Of a DNA stretch of 64,000 nt, positions 36,291 to 45,403 are shown piece by piece. The DNA comes from Pseudomonadota bacterium (GTDB lineage Bacteria; Desulfobacterota; Desulfovibrionia; Desulfovibrionales; Desulfovibrionaceae), in contig JAEYDL010000030.1 in the NCBI GenBank assembly GCA_023403845.1, forward strand, positions 6,129 to 70,128. The letters are read 5' to 3'. The notes under the pieces are model-generated. The model had not been told where the DNA came from. It did not search any database and worked only from the letters and a program-made list of their open reading frames with translations. A program made the translations under genes and the position numbers. Position 1 is the stretch's first letter. Every line of letters begins with the position of its first letter.

Positions 36291-36674
36291 CTATTCCATC
36301 TTCGACAGATCCATATCGGCCTTGATGTCCTCCTTCTGCGGGAGGGCCTTGTGGTATTTCAGATAGGCCTTCTGGTCCTCTTCCCGCGACTGGACATAGA
36401 CCTTTTGTGCCTTGCGCACCGCATCATGATATTTCCTGAGATCCTGCTGACGCCGTTCCGTAAAATTGCGCGCATCTTCCGCCTGCTTGCCGGTATAGCC
36501 GCCAAACACTTCCTTCACATCATTCTTCAAATCCTGATACCCGTCCTTTACGGAACGAGTAAAGGCATTTTCGGCCATAAGCCTGGTATCCCCGGAACCG
36601 GCATGTGCCGCCGGGAGAACAATGAGACCGGTCGCCAGCAAGCTTCCGCAAAAAACGACTGCACCGAGCTTCAT
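36291..36674 (-). CDS. Small exported protein with coiled-coil region
   Basis: A 127-residue protein with an N-terminal signal peptide (MKLGAVVFCGSLLATGLIV, cleavage after AHA) and a mature part rich in Lys, Glu, Gln and Arg that should form a long helix or coiled coil (RRQQDLRKYHDAVRKAQK). AAGGAG lies eight bases before the ATG at 36674. Located 53 bases after another small helical protein gene on the same strand. No family recognised; periplasmic. Confidence 0.65.
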   Translation of the reverse strand: MKLGAVVFCGSLLATGLIVLPAAHAGSGDTRLMAENAFTRSVKDGYQDLKNDVKEVFGGYTGKQAEDARNFTERRQQDLRKYHDAVRKAQKVYVQSREEDQKAYLKYHKALPQKEDIKADMDLSKME

Positions 36675-36726
36675 GATACATCTCCTTGGATGCTTATACG
36701 AGTGAAAGAAACAGGAAAGGGCATCG

Positions 36727-36963
36727 TCATTCTTTGCTCTTTCCACAGTTTTTCTTCAGAGAGCCTTCGGCCGCCTTCAGCTGTTCTCTGGCACTGTCTG
36801 CGGTATTACCCAGAAACTCCCTGACATCTTCAACGGCTTCACCGACGCTTCCCGCAACGGAATTCCCGATGTCGGCCTGATAGTCTACAACCTTGTCCAT
36901 AACGGTTCCGGCCTTGTCACCGCTATTTCTGAAAGCATCGTCTCCTATTGAAGCCTCCTGCAC
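36727..36963 (-). CDS. Small helical hypothetical protein
   Basis: Up to 78 residues, alanine- and charge-rich, predicted helical (GEAVEDVREFLGNTADSA). The frame begins with a GTG at 36963 and the first ATG is at 36900; neither has a good ribosome site, so the start is unsure. It probably shares a transcript with the exported coiled-coil protein that follows. No family recognised. Confidence 0.5.
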   Translation of the reverse strand: MQEASIGDDAFRNSGDKAGTVMDKVVDYQADIGNSVAGSVGEAVEDVREFLGNTADSAREQLKAAEGSLKKNCGKSKE

Positions 36964-37451
36964 TTTTTCACAGCATGACCCAATACAGCGGATGAAAAAA
37001 TTATTTTCCAGCCGGGCAGCGTTATTCCACGCCGAAGCAGGCTGCCCGTCTATCCCGGCCCGTCATGCCGAGAACAGCAGGATTCTCCCCGAAACCTTCT
37101 TCACTGCCGGTTCTCATGCTCCGGGAAAGATGACCAGAGTTTTCCCCGTCGAGAAATTTTCGCGGAGATGAAACCAAACCCTGCTCTTCCATAAACGAAA
37201 AAGTCGCGCAGTTTCCCCCGTACACGCAGTGTCGGCGGGCGACAAGACAAACAGGAACAGCTCCCGCAACAGCCCGCCACCCGCACCAAGAGTCAATATT
37301 GCTACTTGACAGTAATAATTGACTGTATCATTTTTCCTGCCGCCCTGATGCGAGCATAATCCGGCATGCAAGGCCGGGCATTCTGCCCTCCCCCGTATGT
37401 CGGCATCATGGGTGCTCCCCCTTGCCGGAGCAGAAGGATTCAGGAGGAAGT
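36964..37451. other. Intergenic region upstream of cstA
   Basis: About 490 bases with no credible gene. Its right part holds an imperfect inverted repeat and candidate promoter elements listed separately. Confidence 0.5.
37292..37324. promoter_or_regulatory. Imperfect inverted repeat in the cstA promoter region
   Basis: GTCAATATT at the left and AATAATTGAC at the right flank a 14-base centre containing TTGACA; a TATCAT hexamer follows at 37326. The -35/-10 spacing (14) is short, so the repeat is more likely an operator or an activator-assisted promoter. Confidence 0.35.
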
Positions 37452-38921
37452 ATGTCCGGGACTATGTATTTCATACTCTGTGTGGCGCTGCTCATCGGCG
37501 GCTATTTCGTATACGGCAGTCTGGTGGAACGGATCTTCGGAGCCGACTCCTCGCGCATCACTCCCGTCAAAAGACAACAAGACGGTGTGGACTTCATCGA
37601 GATGCCCGTGTGGAAACTCTACATGGGACAAATGATCAACATTTCCGGACTCGGTCCCGTTCTCGGGACCATTCTCGGCGCGCTGTACGGGCCGGTAGCG
37701 CTGTTATGGGTAGTGCTCGGCTGCATCTTTGCCGGGGCCGTTCATGATTATCTGTCCGGCATGATTTCCATCCGCCACGGCGGTATTTCCTATCCCGAAA
37801 TCATCGGCAGAAACCTCGGACCCCGCGCTCGCGGCTTCATGGAGTGCTTCACCATTCTGTTCATGGTCATGGTGGGCGCAACTTTCGTGCTCGCTCCAGC
37901 CGCGCTGCTGGCAAGCCTGTTCCCGCATTTTCTGACCGACCTTTTCCCCGCGGCTCCCACACTGGCGTGGAGTGTGATCATCTTTGCCTATTACTTTCTG
38001 GCGACCATCGTCCCCATCAACACGATTGTGAGCCGTTTTTATCCTGTCATCGCCGTACTGCTGATATTCATGGCTTTCGGGTTGATCGGGGCACTGTTTC
38101 TGAAAGGATATCACATTCTTCCCAACACAAACTTCTTCGAGAACGTCCATCCCAAGGAACTTCCCGTCTGGCCGCTGCTCTTCATCACCATAGCCTGCGG
38201 CGCCATCAGCGGTTTCCACGCCACGCAGTCGCCGCTCCGCGCCCGGTGCATGGGCAACGAAATGCAGGGACACCGGGTCTTCTACGGCGCAATGATCACC
38301 GAAGGCGTACTTGGCCTGATCTGGGCGACTCTGGCCCTTTCATTCTACAATTCTCCCGCCGAGCTGAACGCGGCCATGGGCCCCAAGGGATCGCCCGCCC
38401 TCGTCGTACAGGAAATCGCACTGACGCTACTGGGTCCCATCGGCGGACTGTTCGCCATTCTCGGCGTGGTGGCGCTGCCCATCAGCACGGGAGACACGGC
38501 ATTCCGCGCCGCCCGCATGATGCTGGCCGATCGCTTCCGGTTCAATCAGAAACCGGTGAAAAACCGCATTCTCATCGCTCTTCCGCTGTTCGTGCTGGGA
38601 ATCGCGCTTACCCTGCTCGATTTCCCGATCATCTGGCGGTATTTCGGCTGGGCCAACCAGACTATGTCCTGCGTGACGCTGTGGGCTTTGTCCATTTATC
38701 TTGCCCGCCGCGGCCGTTTCCACTGGATCGCCAGTATTCCTGCCTGTTTCATGACGACCGTATGTTCGGCCTACATCTGCTATGCCCCTGTCGGACTCCA
38801 GTTTTCGCTTGAAACGTCCACCATCGTCGGAATCGTTGTTGCGGCGGCCTGCCTTGCCCTCTTCCTCAGAGCCGACAAGAGCATCCCCGAACAAGAATAT
38901 CAGGAAGAAAACGCAGCATAG
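37452..38921 (+). CDS. cstA: CstA-family carbon starvation / pyruvate-peptide transporter
   Basis: A 489-residue membrane protein with about 13-14 helices. The diagnostic block ISGLGPVLGTILGALYGP and the following GAVHDYLSGMISIRHGG identify the CstA family (uptake of pyruvate or peptides under carbon limitation). It is the short form; E. coli CstA is about 700 residues. SGFHATQSPLRARCMGNE is also conserved. AGGAGG ends five bases before the ATG at 37452. Monocistronic. Confidence 0.9.
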   Translation: MSGTMYFILCVALLIGGYFVYGSLVERIFGADSSRITPVKRQQDGVDFIEMPVWKLYMGQMINISGLGPVLGTILGALYGPVALLWVVLGCIFAGAVHDYLSGMISIRHGGISYPEIIGRNLGPRARGFMECFTILFMVMVGATFVLAPAALLASLFPHFLTDLFPAAPTLAWSVIIFAYYFLATIVPINTIVSRFYPVIAVLLIFMAFGLIGALFLKGYHILPNTNFFENVHPKELPVWPLLFITIACGAISGFHATQSPLRARCMGNEMQGHRVFYGAMITEGVLGLIWATLALSFYNSPAELNAAMGPKGSPALVVQEIALTLLGPIGGLFAILGVVALPISTGDTAFRAARMMLADRFRFNQKPVKNRILIALPLFVLGIALTLLDFPIIWRYFGWANQTMSCVTLWALSIYLARRGRFHWIASIPACFMTTVCSAYICYAPVGLQFSLETSTIVGIVVAAACLALFLRADKSIPEQEYQEENAA

Positions 38922-38976
38922 ACGCGGTACCATACCGCGACCGGACTGCGGATGAATCCTTTCACAGGCAGAACGA

Positions 38977-39004
38977 CCGGTCTTTCCCGAAAGAGAAAGA
39001 CCGG
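38977..39004. terminator. Hairpin between cstA and the convergent amidohydrolase gene
   Basis: CCGGTCTTTC and GAAAGACCGG form a perfect 10-base stem with an 8-base loop. No T-tract follows, so it may act as a 3'-end stabiliser. Confidence 0.5.
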
Positions 39005-39180
39005 CCGAACTCCTTATCAAGGGATACAGTCCCGGGGAGAAGTCCCCTGTCGTATACGAACGTCACAGGAGAAAAACCACACCGCATCAGCTTTTCCAAA
39101 TCGTTCCTGCATCCCGGCCCCCGCGCGTATTCCAAGCGGCTCCCCTGCCGCCTGCGAAAAGACGCGTACGCTTTCCGCTT

Positions 39181-41934
39181 CTATCGATCCTTGTACAGCA
39201 TTTCCGGCGTCGTTCCGCCGTTTCCCGGCAGGCGGCCGGTGGTCGCCAGCAACAAGTTGACCGTGATTTCCCGCTCTGCCTTTTCCGGCGCAACCACTTC
39301 CGGAGAACAGAACACGATATAGGTGGCGTCCTCCTCCAGTATGTCGTCAGGCCCCAGTCCACGCACGGGATCACGCAGGGACGCGACCCTGAACGTTCCA
39401 CCGCGCAGGCCGCCCTGTTCCGCATAGGTCAATTCCGTCCATCCGGACGCCGTCATCAGCCCGTAGAGACGCAGATTTCTGACCGAACCGCCGTTGCCGA
39501 GCATATCCATCTGAAAAACGGGATGTTCCATCCCCCTGACGGCGGCCCGCACCGTGTACGCGCCAAGAAGCCGCTCTCCGGCACGAAGAACGGAATCCGC
39601 CTTCTGCCCGTCCAGCGGCGCTCTGTCCAGCATCCGCAGACTCGTCGTCTCATTACCGACATAGGCGGGAACAGGCGGGCCTGCCAGAAATGCTGTTCCG
39701 GGCAGGAAACCATATACGAGCCTGTCCCCCACCAGCGTAGCCATCACTCTGATATCGGCAAGTTTTTCGGGGAATTCCTGCGCCACAAGCAGCGGATCCT
39801 GTTCCAGAATGACGAAATCCGCAGCCTTGCCCTCCTGCAGGGAACCGACGAGCCGGTCCAGCTTGTTCTGCCATGCAGGCAACCGCGTCACGCCGAGCAG
39901 AGCCTGCAGCACGTTGATACGCTGGTCGTAGTTCGGGAAGATCCCCATATCGGGTTCCGGCACCTGAGCCGGATCTCTGGCCGGAAACTCGACGGTAGCC
40001 TGGATATCCCTGCCCGTGCCGTCGATCAACGTGCCGCCGGCGGAAAGCGGCGTCGGGGCACTGAGCCGGGTGACGGCGGTCTGCACGCTGCGCAGAGGAT
40101 GAATGGGCGTAACGAAGGTATCGCTATGGAAACCATAAGGCTGATCGTAGTGCACGCTCCACCCGACTGGACTCATATTGTCCGCTCTGCCCGGCCCCAT
40201 GAAGATATTTCTGTGCCTATCCCCCCAGAAATAGACGTGGTCAATAAAATAGGAGCTGAACAAATGTTGCTTCTTCATCAGTTCCGCCAAAACTTCAATG
40301 CTGGATGCCCCTACGGCCCCGGGGTCGAGCCGACCGCCCCTGAACGCGCCGTCGAGTCCTGCATACAGATGAGCGGTTCCCGGCAGATCCTCATAGTTTC
40401 CTGTCATGCGCTGAATATGCTGCAACTCGAGCATTTGCGCATGGATGGCCGTATGGCGCGTATCCTCTCTGTCGGGAAAGGCGACGACCGCCTTCTCCAT
40501 GCCCGTGATCCAGGCCTCAGCGGCGGCGTTGCCGTTGACGTGCGTCTCGGTACTCTGCCCTGCACGATGGTACAGCTTCAGCAGTTCCTCCAGCCGGGCC
40601 GGCAGAATGTTCAGCGTGCCTCGCGCCCCGTTGAAGTACGATGCGCCGTCAAAGCTGTCTGCCGCCGTGTACGTTCCCCAGTTGTAATATCCGGGAGACT
40701 TCAGCCATGCGGTATAGCCCTGTGGAGAGCCGTCGAAAAGCAGTTTCCAGGCCCCCAGAAAGAGCATGTCGGCAGGCAGCCCGTCAGGAACCGGAATTTC
40801 CCCGCTGCAAAGAGGTTCGCCGTGCCGCGGATCTCCGGAGCATGTTTTGGCCGGATATCGCGTGAGATCTCCGCCGGTCTGCACGGCCTTTGCCGCATCG
40901 GAGAACAGCGCCGCATCCTGTCCTGCCACCCCCGGGCCGTCAGCCTCGCGCCATCCCAGTGCGGCACGGTTCATCCAGCCCGCGGCGTCTGCGGTTCCCT
41001 CGGGCGTAACAAGCTCATAGATGGCCAACGGATGCAGAACGACGCGAAGAGGAAGAATGTTCAGGGCAAGTCCGCTCTGAAACAGGGGAAGGTGCATGGC
41101 GATCATGGAAGCGCCCTGATCCACCGTGGAGACGCCAGCGGCGGCGTATACGTGACTTGCGCGAGCCAGACTTTTCCTTGCATCCGGGACAGGAAAAACG
41201 GGCAGAGAGGTGACAAGTCCCATGGCCTTGGTTTCCATGAGCAGCCCCGTGGCCTGTCCCTCTGCGTCCTTGACGACTCCTTCCGTCCCGAATTTGGCGG
41301 GATCGCCCGGTGTGATGCCGGCCAGCTCCAGCGCCCTGGAATTTCCCACGCCCATATGTCCGGAAATATGTCTCAGATATACGGGATTGCGGGGACAGAC
41401 CGCGTCAATGTCCTGGCGGGCAGGATGCCGCAAATCCATGATGGACGTATCGTCGTATCCCCACCCCATAACCCATTCATCCGGACCGGCCGTCGCGCAG
41501 CGCTCGCCCAGCACCCGCTGATAGTCCGCTATGGAAGTCATCGTTCCCAGCGGAAAGCTGTTCAGATTCACCTCATACAGATCATACTGTCCCTGTTCTG
41601 GAAAATGACCGTGCCCGTCCACAAAACCGGGCAGCAGAGTCTTTCCTTTCAGATCAAGAAGACGGCGGGCAGTCTGAAAATATCCCCTGTCCCGGGCTTC
41701 CTTCTCCGTTCCGGCAAAGAGAATCTTCCCGTCGCGCACGGCCACGACTTCCATAACATGGGCTGCTCGCATGTCGGCAGCCTCGCGGGGCGACTCAGTC
41801 ATGGGGCGGATGACGCCGTTGTAATACAGGGTATCCACCACGTCCGCCCCTGTCGCGAGGGCGGTTCCCGGAGCGTACCAGAAAAGTCCCGTCAGAAGCA
41901 GGAGGAGACCCAAATGGCGGAAACGCATATTCAT
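39181..41934 (-). CDS. Large exported amidohydrolase (YtcJ-like, family 3)
   Basis: A 917-residue protein with a signal peptide (hydrophobic LGLLLLLTGLFWYA, cleavage near residue 28). Amidohydrolase hallmarks follow: LLPGFVDGHGHFPEQ (metal ligands), TETHVNGNAAAEAW with the next His, HAQMLELQHIQRM, and the closing block SLQEGKAADFVILEQDP at about 715. Standard YtcJ-type enzymes are about 530-550 residues; this one has a central insertion and a ~170-residue C-terminal domain (747-917) that I cannot place. Export implies periplasmic hydrolysis of an amide, carbamate or cyclic substrate. The SDR gene is upstream, 215 bases away. Confidence 0.8.
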   Translation of the reverse strand: MNMRFRHLGLLLLLTGLFWYAPGTALATGADVVDTLYYNGVIRPMTESPREAADMRAAHVMEVVAVRDGKILFAGTEKEARDRGYFQTARRLLDLKGKTLLPGFVDGHGHFPEQGQYDLYEVNLNSFPLGTMTSIADYQRVLGERCATAGPDEWVMGWGYDDTSIMDLRHPARQDIDAVCPRNPVYLRHISGHMGVGNSRALELAGITPGDPAKFGTEGVVKDAEGQATGLLMETKAMGLVTSLPVFPVPDARKSLARASHVYAAAGVSTVDQGASMIAMHLPLFQSGLALNILPLRVVLHPLAIYELVTPEGTADAAGWMNRAALGWREADGPGVAGQDAALFSDAAKAVQTGGDLTRYPAKTCSGDPRHGEPLCSGEIPVPDGLPADMLFLGAWKLLFDGSPQGYTAWLKSPGYYNWGTYTAADSFDGASYFNGARGTLNILPARLEELLKLYHRAGQSTETHVNGNAAAEAWITGMEKAVVAFPDREDTRHTAIHAQMLELQHIQRMTGNYEDLPGTAHLYAGLDGAFRGGRLDPGAVGASSIEVLAELMKKQHLFSSYFIDHVYFWGDRHRNIFMGPGRADNMSPVGWSVHYDQPYGFHSDTFVTPIHPLRSVQTAVTRLSAPTPLSAGGTLIDGTGRDIQATVEFPARDPAQVPEPDMGIFPNYDQRINVLQALLGVTRLPAWQNKLDRLVGSLQEGKAADFVILEQDPLLVAQEFPEKLADIRVMATLVGDRLVYGFLPGTAFLAGPPVPAYVGNETTSLRMLDRAPLDGQKADSVLRAGERLLGAYTVRAAVRGMEHPVFQMDMLGNGGSVRNLRLYGLMTASGWTELTYAEQGGLRGGTFRVASLRDPVRGLGPDDILEEDATYIVFCSPEVVAPEKAEREITVNLLLATTGRLPGNGGTTPEMLYKDR

Positions 41935-42149
41935 GAAATATCCCCATCAGAAAAAAGACTGCCGGCAAAGAACGAAACGGAATTCCGCCATGACCGGCGG
42001 GACAGCATTCTCTCCGAAACAATTTCGCCGTGCGGCGAACCGATTCAAAATCGGGGCGGTCATTTCCCCGAGCCTTCGGAACTGAAACCGTCTTGCGGGT
42101 TCCCCGCGCCGCGCAGGTCCGAAACAAGGAGCGCCAAAGAAACGATCTT

Positions 42150-42950
42150 TCAACGGCTGTTTTCGGCCATTCCCGCAAAATCGGCGTATTGCGGGGTACC
42201 CAGAGCATAACCTCCGGCCACTTCATGAATCATGCCTGTCACATACGACGAGGCGTCGCTTGCGTAATATAAAACGGCGGCGGCGATATCTTCCGGTCTT
42301 CCCACTCGTCCCAGAGGCACATGCCTGAGGAAAAGATCCCTGAACTCGTCGGACATGTTCTTCATCGCCGCGTCCGTGGCGATCAGACCGGGAAGAACGG
42401 CGTTGCACCGGATATTGTATCGTGCATACTGGAGCGCGATATTTCTGGTCAGCCAGTTGATGGCCGACTTGGAAACTCCGTATGCCAGCCTGCTCAGATC
42501 GGGCACGATGGAACCGATGCTGGAAATATTGATGATGGAACCGCCTGTCGTCTTCATATGCGGTACGGCCTGCTTGCAGGTCAGGTAAACGCTCTGGACA
42601 TTCGACTGAACAATACGGAAAAAGGCGTCGGTATCGCCGTTGACCAGATCCTTGTCCCGGGAGACGTCCGTGGAACCGTAGTTGTTGACCAGAATGTCCA
42701 GCCGGCCTTCAGCCTGCGCCACGTCGTCGACGACGGAGGCGTAATCCTCTCTTCTCTCCGCATCGAAGTGAATGAAACGGGCCGTACCGCCCCGTTCGAC
42801 GATATTCGTGGCGACGGCGTTGCCCGCCTCTTCGTTTCGGGCCGCGATATACACGACTGCGCCCTGTTCGGCCAGCATTCTGACACAGGCAAGGCCGATT
42901 CCCCGGGTTCCTGCCGTCACCAGCGCGACTTTTCCGGACAAGTCAAACAT
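42150..42950 (-). CDS. Short-chain dehydrogenase/reductase
   Basis: A 266-residue NAD(P)-dependent oxidoreductase. TAGTRGIGLAC binds the dinucleotide, NNYGSTD stands where most members have NNAG, and the catalytic Ser-Tyr-Lys appears in ISSIGS and YGVSKSAINW. The C-terminal IHEVAGGYAL also fits. GGAGGAG lies upstream of the ATG at 42950. Substrate not deducible. It is upstream of the exported amidohydrolase on the same strand. Confidence 0.88.
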   Translation of the reverse strand: MFDLSGKVALVTAGTRGIGLACVRMLAEQGAVVYIAARNEEAGNAVATNIVERGGTARFIHFDAERREDYASVVDDVAQAEGRLDILVNNYGSTDVSRDKDLVNGDTDAFFRIVQSNVQSVYLTCKQAVPHMKTTGGSIINISSIGSIVPDLSRLAYGVSKSAINWLTRNIALQYARYNIRCNAVLPGLIATDAAMKNMSDEFRDLFLRHVPLGRVGRPEDIAAAVLYYASDASSYVTGMIHEVAGGYALGTPQYADFAGMAENSR

Positions 42951-43150
42951 GAAGCACGCTCCTCCAAATTTCTTGAGACTGTTGGTGAAAGAAGACGAGG
43001 CCGCCATGTTCCCCGCCTCGAGGCATGTCCTCGTTCAGGACCGATGCTGCCTCAAAAGACATTATTCCGCCATGAGTTCTTTTCATCCTGTCTTCCCCAC
43101 GGCCGGGACGGGCGGCGCTACAAAACGCCCCGATGCGCGCGCAATCGGAA

Positions 43151-43801
43151 TCAGTCGCGCACCTTCTCCGCCGACTCCTGAGGAAGGACATCCCACGCGC
43201 GGGAGAATTCCCGGTCGGCGAACACTTCGGCAAGTCCCTGCATCTGCTTCAGGCGCAGCACTTCATCCGGGTCCATGCCGAGTTCCTTGCCGATCCTCTC
43301 GTTCGTCCAGTTGTGTCTGCGCAACAGCGTGACGAGCCTTGCCGTCAGTTCCACCTGATGCGAACCCCGCGCCATATTGTGGCGGACCGTAGACGTGATG
43401 CGATCCTCAATGCTCTTGTCAAGCCTGACGACAGGCAGGTACCCACCGAGACTCTTGCGAATCTGGGCATCCGTTTTGGCCAGCTGGCGCCGGTGAAACC
43501 CGTCCACGACGACATATCCCTTTCTGTCGCCCGCCACGACCACCGGCATGGTGAAGCCGTCCTTGAGAAGCGACAGCCTGAGCAGCTGCATCTCAGGGGG
43601 CGCGACCTTGTTCGGGTTGTAGTCGTTGCCCCGCACATCGTCCACCGGAACGAGCTGGGGACACGTTGCCGGATGCGGCATGTCAAGGTATGCCGAAGCC
43701 AGGGCAACAATACGGTTATATATGGCGACGCGCCTGTCCAGATCGCCCTTTTCGGTCTTGAGGGCCTGTTCCAGCTTATCCAGCAACCCATCAGTATTCA
43801 T
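43151..43801 (-). CDS. ParB/Srx-fold nuclease-like protein, IbrB type
   Basis: A 216-residue protein with the ParB/sulfiredoxin N-terminal fold: LVPVDDVRGNDYNPNKV opens the domain and VVVDGFHRRQLAK is the conserved GxxR-like nucleotide or DNA site. A helical HTH-like segment follows (RRHNWTNERIGKELG). Paired with the IbrA-like protein upstream it matches the IbrA/IbrB gene pairs of phage-like islands. The ATG at 43801 has AGGGA upstream; it overlaps the end of the GNAT gene by 11 bases. Last gene of the four-gene operon. Biochemical role unproven. Confidence 0.75.
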   Translation of the reverse strand: MNTDGLLDKLEQALKTEKGDLDRRVAIYNRIVALASAYLDMPHPATCPQLVPVDDVRGNDYNPNKVAPPEMQLLRLSLLKDGFTMPVVVAGDRKGYVVVDGFHRRQLAKTDAQIRKSLGGYLPVVRLDKSIEDRITSTVRHNMARGSHQVELTARLVTLLRRHNWTNERIGKELGMDPDEVLRLKQMQGLAEVFADREFSRAWDVLPQESAEKVRD

Positions 43802-44213
43802 ATTTGAATTCCCTTTCAAAACGCATGAAGCGTCCGATCTTGCGGATGGAACAAAATCCGTAGCGCAGATAGAGATCCCGCCGGGTCCAGTAGTCCGTAG
43901 TCACCAGCCGGGTCGCCCCGGCCTTCCGAACGAACTCGATGCACCGTTCCAGAACGGGAATATCCGCTTCCTCCTCCAGCGCATGCAGGTGCAGCAAATG
44001 GACCGCCGTTCGCCCAAAACGCAACGAACCAAAGGCCATTACCCTCGTCGCGTCGTCCGTCGTCAGGATGAACCACAGACGTCCCGGCTCCGAATTGATG
44101 ACGCCCCCCAGCTTCTCACGGACAAGAGGGCTTGTCGCGTACTCGCCCAGCAATCCGAACAGCTCCCGATTCTCCGCCGGATCCTGCGCATGGACAAATT
44201 CCAGTATTCCCAT
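43791..44213 (-). CDS. GNAT-like acetyltransferase
   Basis: A 140-residue protein with a GNAT-type C-terminal pattern (TRRDLYLRYGFCSIRKIGR) and a core beta strand LLHLHALEE. The R/QxxGxG acetyl-CoA loop is weak or absent, so activity is uncertain. The ATG at 44213 shares one base with the IbrA-like stop (TGATG) and has GGAG upstream. In this cassette it might modify a nucleotide, amino acid or protein made by its neighbours; that is speculation. Confidence 0.65.
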   Translation of the reverse strand: MGILEFVHAQDPAENRELFGLLGEYATSPLVREKLGGVINSEPGRLWFILTTDDATRVMAFGSLRFGRTAVHLLHLHALEEEADIPVLERCIEFVRKAGATRLVTTDYWTRRDLYLRYGFCSIRKIGRFMRFEREFKYEY

Positions 44214-45403
44214 CACAGCTCCAGATATTTCATGATAATCTGCGCCTGCCGCTCCATGTCACGCTTGGTCTCGGCAAAACTCAGCCCCTTGCACCAGTAG
44301 TCGTTTTTCAGCAACGTCTTGCAGATACGTCGCCAGCTCGGAGCCTTGCGGAGCGCCTCCTGTTTGGGGTCCGCCTCCTGCGGAATGCACGGCACGCCAT
44401 GCGTCTTCCACCATCTGAGAAAGGTGCCGATCTTTTCGCGATAATGCTCGGCCGTGGGCGGGGGCATGGTATCAAGCAAAAATTCGGCATAACTTTGCCA
44501 TGTATGTCCCTCCGGAAGGCGAATGCGGATGTTGCCGAACACGTTTCCGGAAAGCTCCACATAGCGATTGCCGAAATTTGCGCCCTGCACCCGTCCCACG
44601 ACTCTGGACCATGTCTCCGGCTCAAGCATCTTGAAAAGCCAGAGCCCCTTGCGCTGATCGTCGCCGTAGGGCTGGCAGAGACGCATCTGGTGAATGCCCA
44701 CCCCGGCCAGATGCATGAGATCGTAGATCTTGTTGTAGTCCCATCCCATTCTGCCCGTGGCGGTCCAGACATCCTCCGTGCGCCAGTCATAGATCGGATA
44801 CACGTTGACGACGCCCGAAGGCGTTACCGTGCTCCAGCTCTTCCCGTTCCAGCGTTTCTTTTTCATGGAGGCGACGGCGCGAAAACGATTCAGCGACTCG
44901 TCGCTGCGAATGGCCACAATGGCGGCGCAGGAACGCCCCTCCGCGAAATGTCTCGCGAAAAGAGGAAAGAAATCCTCAAATTCCATGCCCCGGCGAAACC
45001 AGGGGAAATACTTCTCGTCCGCGACCACTCCCTGATGCTGCGGCAGCTCCCTGATCCACAGGTCACGGGCTTCGGGGTCCCAGCACAACCAGTGGGACTG
45101 AATCTGCGATACGGAATTCCGCAAGTGGATGGGCAGACAGATCCAGTGCGGCCGGACATCGGGTCTGGTCATGATGCGGGAAACGAAGGCGGCGGTATGC
45201 GCGTACCACGCCTCCAGATCGATATGCAGCACATCCAAAGGAAGCCGTCCCTTTTTTCTGGCGACTTCCAGAGCCAGCTGCACAACGACTCCGGAATCCT
45301 TGCCGCCGGAAAAGGCGACGTACACACGCTCGAAATGGTCAAAAACGTCCTCCAGACGCAAACGAGCCGCAGTGAACACGTCCATGTCGAGGAAATGCTT
45401 CAT
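44213..45403 (-). CDS. PAPS reductase-family protein, IbrA / DUF3440 type
   Basis: A 396-residue adenine-nucleotide alpha-hydrolase protein. The PP-loop SGGKDSG is at 32-38, as in PAPS reductases, DndC and thiouridine synthases. Downstream, VYPIYDWRTEDVW and WDYNKIYDLMHLAGV continue that family; the C-terminal half (after ~230) matches the DUF3440 region of IbrA, containing GHTWQSYAEFLL and a CKTLLKNDYWC element. The Cys residues near the end (CIPQE, CKTL, WCKGL) could bind metal. It overlaps the helicase by four bases (ATGA). No sulfate-assimilation gene is near, so a role in DNA or RNA thiolation or nucleotide chemistry is more likely than PAPS reduction. Confidence 0.8.
   Translation of the reverse strand: MKHFLDMDVFTAARLRLEDVFDHFERVYVAFSGGKDSGVVVQLALEVARKKGRLPLDVLHIDLEAWYAHTAAFVSRIMTRPDVRPHWICLPIHLRNSVSQIQSHWLCWDPEARDLWIRELPQHQGVVADEKYFPWFRRGMEFEDFFPLFARHFAEGRSCAAIVAIRSDESLNRFRAVASMKKKRWNGKSWSTVTPSGVVNVYPIYDWRTEDVWTATGRMGWDYNKIYDLMHLAGVGIHQMRLCQPYGDDQRKGLWLFKMLEPETWSRVVGRVQGANFGNRYVELSGNVFGNIRIRLPEGHTWQSYAEFLLDTMPPPTAEHYREKIGTFLRWWKTHGVPCIPQEADPKQEALRKAPSWRRICKTLLKNDYWCKGLSFAETKRDMERQAQIIMKYLEL

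Noticed and set aside
39523..42210. An 895-codon open frame on the plus strand
   Set aside because: It is antisense to the exported amidohydrolase, whose signal peptide and metal motifs are clear. The plus-strand translation is rich in Arg, His and Pro with no family; it is a shadow of GC-rich codons.
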